7,630 bases of DNA from Acidobacteriota bacterium (GTDB lineage: Bacteria; Acidobacteriota; Vicinamibacteria; Vicinamibacterales; JACQTH01). The notes under the pieces are model-generated. The model searched no databases. It was given only the letters and a program-made list of their open reading frames with translations, and had not been told where the DNA came from. The translations under genes were made by a program, and so were the position numbers. Location of the stretch: NCBI GenBank assembly GCA_016210935.1, contig JACQTH010000047.1:1-7630 (forward strand), in the 5' to 3' direction. Shown piece by piece: positions 4,965 to 7,630 of this stretch. Numbering within the stretch: the stretch's first letter is position 1; each line of letters starts with the position of its first letter.

Positions 4965-7321
4965 CGACTAAATGGGGAGAAGGGAACCTGTCCCGGTTGT
5001 CCGGGCGCGCCGCTCAAGGCGCCGAGCAAATTCGAAAACGTCCCGATGCCAGCGAGAGAAAACGCGACGTTGAACCGTTTGTCCTTCACGCGGGAAGTCC
5101 CCACGACCTGGAACTCCGCCGTGATGCCGCAGCACTGCGCGTTGTAGTACCCGACGATCCGCTGCTGGAGGAACGCGTTCTTGGTCAGATCATAATTGAA
5201 CAGGTAGATGCCCCCAAATTCGTTGTCGCGAAACTGGAACGTCGTCGCGCTGTTCAGGTAGTGCTCGAGGCTGTTGCGGTCGTCGAACCCCGAGAGGCCC
5301 TTGATAAACCGCCGCTGGCTCCACCCGGCCACCTGGTAGATGCGCTCCTTATAGGCGTACGTGCCGTTCGCGCCAACGGTGCGCAACGCCATGAACTTCG
5401 TGTCGTACTCGGCGTTCAGGTTCCCGCCCGTCACCTCGTTGGGCGAGAAACGAAGATTGAGCGAGACGGGCGAGAGCTTCGCCGGCTGCGTGCCCGTGAA
5501 GCTGGTGCCGAACTGCCGGTCGAACTGTGACGCCCGGGCGTCGCTGTAGTAGGTCTGGGTGACGTTCAAGGACACGACCTCACGCGCGTTCCCCGCGTTC
5601 GGCCCGGCGCGCAGCTTGGCGAACACCCGGTTCGTCACCCCGTAGCTCACCCGCGTCGTATTGCCGACGATGGAGTCCTCGGCATCGAGCTGGGGAATGC
5701 GCCGGAACCCGTCGATGGGGGTTACGCGCTGGATGTTCACGAACGGCTCGACGACGTGCTTGTACTTGTCGGCGAACGCATTGTCCGGCGTGTTGAAGAT
5801 CTTCTGAAAGACGGGTCCCACGATCCGCGTTTGAACGTCGGCGAACCGTCTCCTCACCGGGACCTCGACCTGCAGGAATCTGTCCGGAAAGCGGTCCGGA
5901 TTCGCCGGATCCGGCATGCGACTCTCGGACCAGGTCGTGTACCGCCAGGCCAGCGACGAGTTCACCGTGAGAAAGCGCAGCTGCGTGAACGGAAAGCGGA
6001 TCGTCGTCTGGAAGTCCCTGCGGTCGAGCCCCGTCTCGAGCGCGGTCGTCACGTCGACGTTGTCCTTGTCTTTCTTCGTCTCGACGCTGTTCCGAAGAAT
6101 CGTGGCGTAGTCGGCGTTGAAGGAAAAGTAGATCGGAAGTCCGCCCAGCGGGCGTTCGGCCTGGCTGAAGTTGAATCGCGGCGCCGAGCCCGTGAGGGTC
6201 GAGCTCTGCAGACCGAAAAACGTCTCCTCGCGATTGTAGGTGCCGTTGAACGAGTAGCCGCGCCAGTTGCCGGACAGGTTCGCCGCGTACGACCGCTGGC
6301 GCCGCGATGCATCGTAGATGTTGGTGAAATACGTCTGCTGGATCGTGATGTCGGAGAAGTAGTCGGCGCGGCCGCGCGCCCGCAAGCCGAGCGGCAGCGC
6401 CTGACCGAAGCCTCCGCGAAAATCGTACGCGCGCTTGCCCGGCGTCGTGGTCACAGGGCCGCCGGGTCGGGTCCTGGTGCTCGTCGGGCGTTCACGCAGG
6501 TGGTAGAAGCGGCCATTCCCTTCGCCTCGCTCCGCGATGTATCTGGCCTCGCTCCCCATCCCCTGGCCGCTCTTCGAGAACCAGTCGTGAAAGAACGTCG
6601 CGTCCGCGCTGCGGCTCATCGCCCAGAAGAAGGCGTTGCTGATCTGCTGGCCGCGGACCGCCGAGCTGCCGTATTGCGGAAGGAGAATGCCCGTGGCGCG
6701 GTCGTCCTCCTGCAGCGGGTAATAGAGGACCGGCAGGTAGAACAGCGGGACGCCTTTGACGCGGAAGATCGAGTCGCGCAGAATCGCGTAGTGATCCAGG
6801 TCCAACGTGACCGATTCCGAGGTGATGATCCATCGGGGCGTCGGTTGCACGCAGGTCGTGAAGCCGCCCTTCGTGATCCGGTACCGGCGGCTTCCGAGCT
6901 TCTCGATCGTCTCGCCGTAGAAGTAGACGTCGGATTCCTGTGTTCCGAACTGGCTTCGCGCCACCAGCTTGGGATCCGCCAGCGTGGCGTTGCCCGACGC
7001 GTTGTAGAAGGTCCCCGTCTTCGTGCGGGTGTCGAATTCCATCCGATCGGCGGAGATTCGGCTCGTCCCGCTGCTGAACACGACATTGCCCTTGCCGATG
7101 ATTTTTCCCTGCTCGATGAAAAACTCCATTTCGCTGCCGAACAGCTGATGCTCGCCGCAGTCGATCTCGACGTCACCTTCAAACCGAGCCAGCTCCGGGT
7201 TGTAATTCATCGTCCACTGCTTGGCCACACACCCAGGCGGGAGCGTCGGCTGCGCCGCCGCAGGGGATGCCAACCAGATGAAGAGGGAACACCAGAAGAA
7301 TGGATGGGCCCGACGAACCAC
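4961..7321 (-). CDS. lptD: LPS-assembly protein LptD (outer-membrane beta barrel)
   Basis: This 786-residue protein, with LptE, places LPS in the outer leaflet of the outer membrane. Residues 1-23 form a signal peptide (basic R3-R4, hydrophobic 8-18, cleavage after A21-A22-A23). An LptA/OstA-like periplasmic domain covers about 33-150. The LptD core signature follows: G-G-F-T-T-C157, then V-P-L-F-Y-L-P-V-L-Y and T-G-I-L-L-P-Q-Y-G, then alternating barrel strands rich in aromatics to about residue 760. Cysteines C31, C55, C157 and the adjacent pair C730-C731 parallel the E. coli N-terminal and C-terminal cysteines that form inter-domain disulfides. A Pro/Gly-rich tail after the last strand ends in Ser-Arg rather than Phe. 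The GTG start has no good SD but is required for the signal peptide. It heads the sugar-nucleotide genes and overlaps rmlA by 4 nt. Confidence 0.95.
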   Translation of the reverse strand: MVRRAHPFFWCSLFIWLASPAAAQPTLPPGCVAKQWTMNYNPELARFEGDVEIDCGEHQLFGSEMEFFIEQGKIIGKGNVVFSSGTSRISADRMEFDTRTKTGTFYNASGNATLADPKLVARSQFGTQESDVYFYGETIEKLGSRRYRITKGGFTTCVQPTPRWIITSESVTLDLDHYAILRDSIFRVKGVPLFYLPVLYYPLQEDDRATGILLPQYGSSAVRGQQISNAFFWAMSRSADATFFHDWFSKSGQGMGSEARYIAERGEGNGRFYHLRERPTSTRTRPGGPVTTTPGKRAYDFRGGFGQALPLGLRARGRADYFSDITIQQTYFTNIYDASRRQRSYAANLSGNWRGYSFNGTYNREETFFGLQSSTLTGSAPRFNFSQAERPLGGLPIYFSFNADYATILRNSVETKKDKDNVDVTTALETGLDRRDFQTTIRFPFTQLRFLTVNSSLAWRYTTWSESRMPDPANPDRFPDRFLQVEVPVRRRFADVQTRIVGPVFQKIFNTPDNAFADKYKHVVEPFVNIQRVTPIDGFRRIPQLDAEDSIVGNTTRVSYGVTNRVFAKLRAGPNAGNAREVVSLNVTQTYYSDARASQFDRQFGTSFTGTQPAKLSPVSLNLRFSPNEVTGGNLNAEYDTKFMALRTVGANGTYAYKERIYQVAGWSQRRFIKGLSGFDDRNSLEHYLNSATTFQFRDNEFGGIYLFNYDLTKNAFLQQRIVGYYNAQCCGITAEFQVVGTSRVKDKRFNVAFSLAGIGTFSNLLGALSGAPGQPGQVPFSPFSR

Positions 7322-7339
7322 GACTCGAAGCGTACCACA

Positions 7340-7436
7340 GGGCAGGTAGGGCGGGTAGGGCAGGTAGGGCGGGTAGGGCAGGTAGGGCGGGTAAGGCAGG
7401 TAGGGGGTAAGGCAGGCAGGGCGAGTGGGGGAAGTG
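7340..7436. repeat. 9-bp-period G-rich tandem array upstream of lptD
   Basis: Units GGGCAGGTA and GGGCGGGTA alternate perfectly from 7340 to 7393, an 18-bp pattern three times over. Diverged units follow at 7394 (AGGCAGGTA), 7403 (two bases short), 7410, 7419 and 7428. The plus strand carries GGG runs two to six bases apart, so it could form a G-quadruplex on the template strand of lptD. The array ends 18 bp before the lptD start, so it occupies the 5' leader or promoter region of the operon. Confidence 0.9.
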
Positions 7437-7459
7437 AGGAGGAGTCGTGGCTTCCGCCT

Positions 7460-7561
7460 TAGTCCGACGTGCCAGGTTTAAACCCACCGCCTTTCAGGCG
7501 GTCAGCTTTCAGCAGGTGTCGATATGAGTGGCTGCTGCGGTCAGCCCCGCACGTCGGACTA
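7460..7561. repeat. Palindromic element bounded by 13-bp inverted repeats (MITE-like or structured RNA)
   Basis: TAGTCCGACGTGC at 7460-7472 is perfectly inverted as GCACGTCGGACTA at 7549-7561. Inside lie the palindrome GGTTTAAACC (7475-7484), a 7-bp hairpin ACCGCCT-TTC-AGGCGGT (7486-7502), GCT-TTC-AGC (7505-7513) and either CAGCAG/CTGCTG (7510-7515/7532-7537) or GGCTG/CAGCC (7530-7534/7542-7546). The layout is an outer stem enclosing two or more hairpins. No transposase or meaningful reading frame is present. It could be a non-autonomous mobile element, a REP-type sequence or a folded RNA, and sequence alone does not decide which. Confidence 0.6.
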
Positions 7562-7564
7562 GCT

Positions 7565-7626
7565 GGCGCACGAATGTGCGCCCTATGAACGACTACCGCG
7601 AGGGGCGCGGGGCGACTTTCAGTCGC
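7565..7626. repeat. Cluster of three further hairpins (REP-like)
   Basis: Three perfect inverted repeats follow each other: GGCGCAC-GAAT-GTGCGCC (7565-7582), CCGCG-AGGGG-CGCGG (7596-7610) and GCGACT-TTC-AGTCGC (7612-7626). The last shares the T-TTC-A loop with the hairpin at 7486-7502. The cluster continues the palindromic region and probably runs past the window edge. It resembles the REP/BIME-type repeats found between bacterial genes. Confidence 0.55.
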
Positions 7627-7630
7627 GCGC

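Larger units (their letters stand above)
7322..7630. other. Non-coding region upstream of lptD
   Basis: I find no convincing gene in these 309 bases on either strand. It holds the 9-bp array, the 13-bp IR element and the hairpin cluster described separately, plus a short unique spacer at 7437-7459. I could not identify a convincing -35/-10 pair on the lptD strand. The promoter is either non-canonical, hidden among the palindromes, or further upstream. Confidence 0.7.

Noticed and set aside
3879..5147. Open frame of 422 codons on the plus strand, opposite rmlA
   Set aside because: Its His/Asp-rich composition is the antisense image of rmlA, with no domain signature, and it spans two real genes.
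5756..7462. Long open frame of 568 codons on the plus strand, opposite lptD
   Set aside because: It is Arg/Val/Ala-rich with no family motif, lies antisense to a clear LptD, and its end reads through the 9-bp array. GC-rich genes commonly leave the opposite strand open.
7179..7487. Minus-strand frame containing a run of Leu-Pro-Ala repeats
   Set aside because: The repeats are only the 9-bp array read as three codons per unit. The frame overlaps the lptD signal-peptide region in another register and has no other support.
7524..7562. Twelve-codon plus-strand frame MSGCCGQPRTSD inside the IR element
   Set aside because: It is too short, its stop falls in the inverted repeat, and it has no clear ribosome site, so it is likely chance.

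Overview
The window is visibly GC-rich, and all six protein genes I can support lie on the minus strand. An outer-membrane LPS-assembly protein shows a diderm (Gram-negative) cell. The GC-rich codons, four GTG starts out of six genes, short-unit tandem repeats between genes and the kinase-DUF92 fusion remind me of Acidobacteriota (Vicinamibacteria-like) genomes. That taxonomic guess rests on recall and is not proven.

Layout in the direction of transcription, right to left. Positions 7630-7322 hold no gene. This stretch contains a run of small palindromes, a 13-bp inverted repeat and a 9-bp-period tandem array, and it forms the upstream region of lptD. Then come lptD (7321-4961), a long-form rmlA glucose-1-phosphate thymidylyltransferase (4964-3897), an RmlC-like cupin (3886-3386) and rmlB dTDP-glucose 4,6-dehydratase (3393-2359). 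These four genes overlap by 4-8 nt or sit 10 nt apart, so they look like one operon. After rmlB comes a 131-nt gap filled by a second 9-bp-period array in which the unit occurs in both orientations. Beyond it lie an RMD-like NADPH sugar reductase (2227-1157) and a membrane protein that runs off the left edge (1116-1). The membrane protein joins a SEC59/DGK1/VTE5-type prenol kinase to a DUF92 (VTE6-like) domain.

How the genes may work together: RmlA and RmlB make dTDP-4-keto-6-deoxyglucose. The cupin may epimerise it, and the RMD-like enzyme may reduce the 4-keto group in place of the missing RmlD. The product would be a dTDP-6-deoxyhexose for a surface glycan. LptD inserts LPS into the outer membrane, and the kinase/DUF92 protein could phosphorylate a polyprenol or another prenol. 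The set therefore reads as a small envelope-glycolipid cluster. The end sugar and the prenol substrate cannot be read from sequence alone.

The points most worth a second look are the two-kinase fusion, the atypical cupin with an RMD-type reductase in place of RmlD, the two unrelated 9-bp repeat arrays, an apparent palindromic insertion inside the reductase gene, and the IR-bounded palindromic element upstream of lptD.
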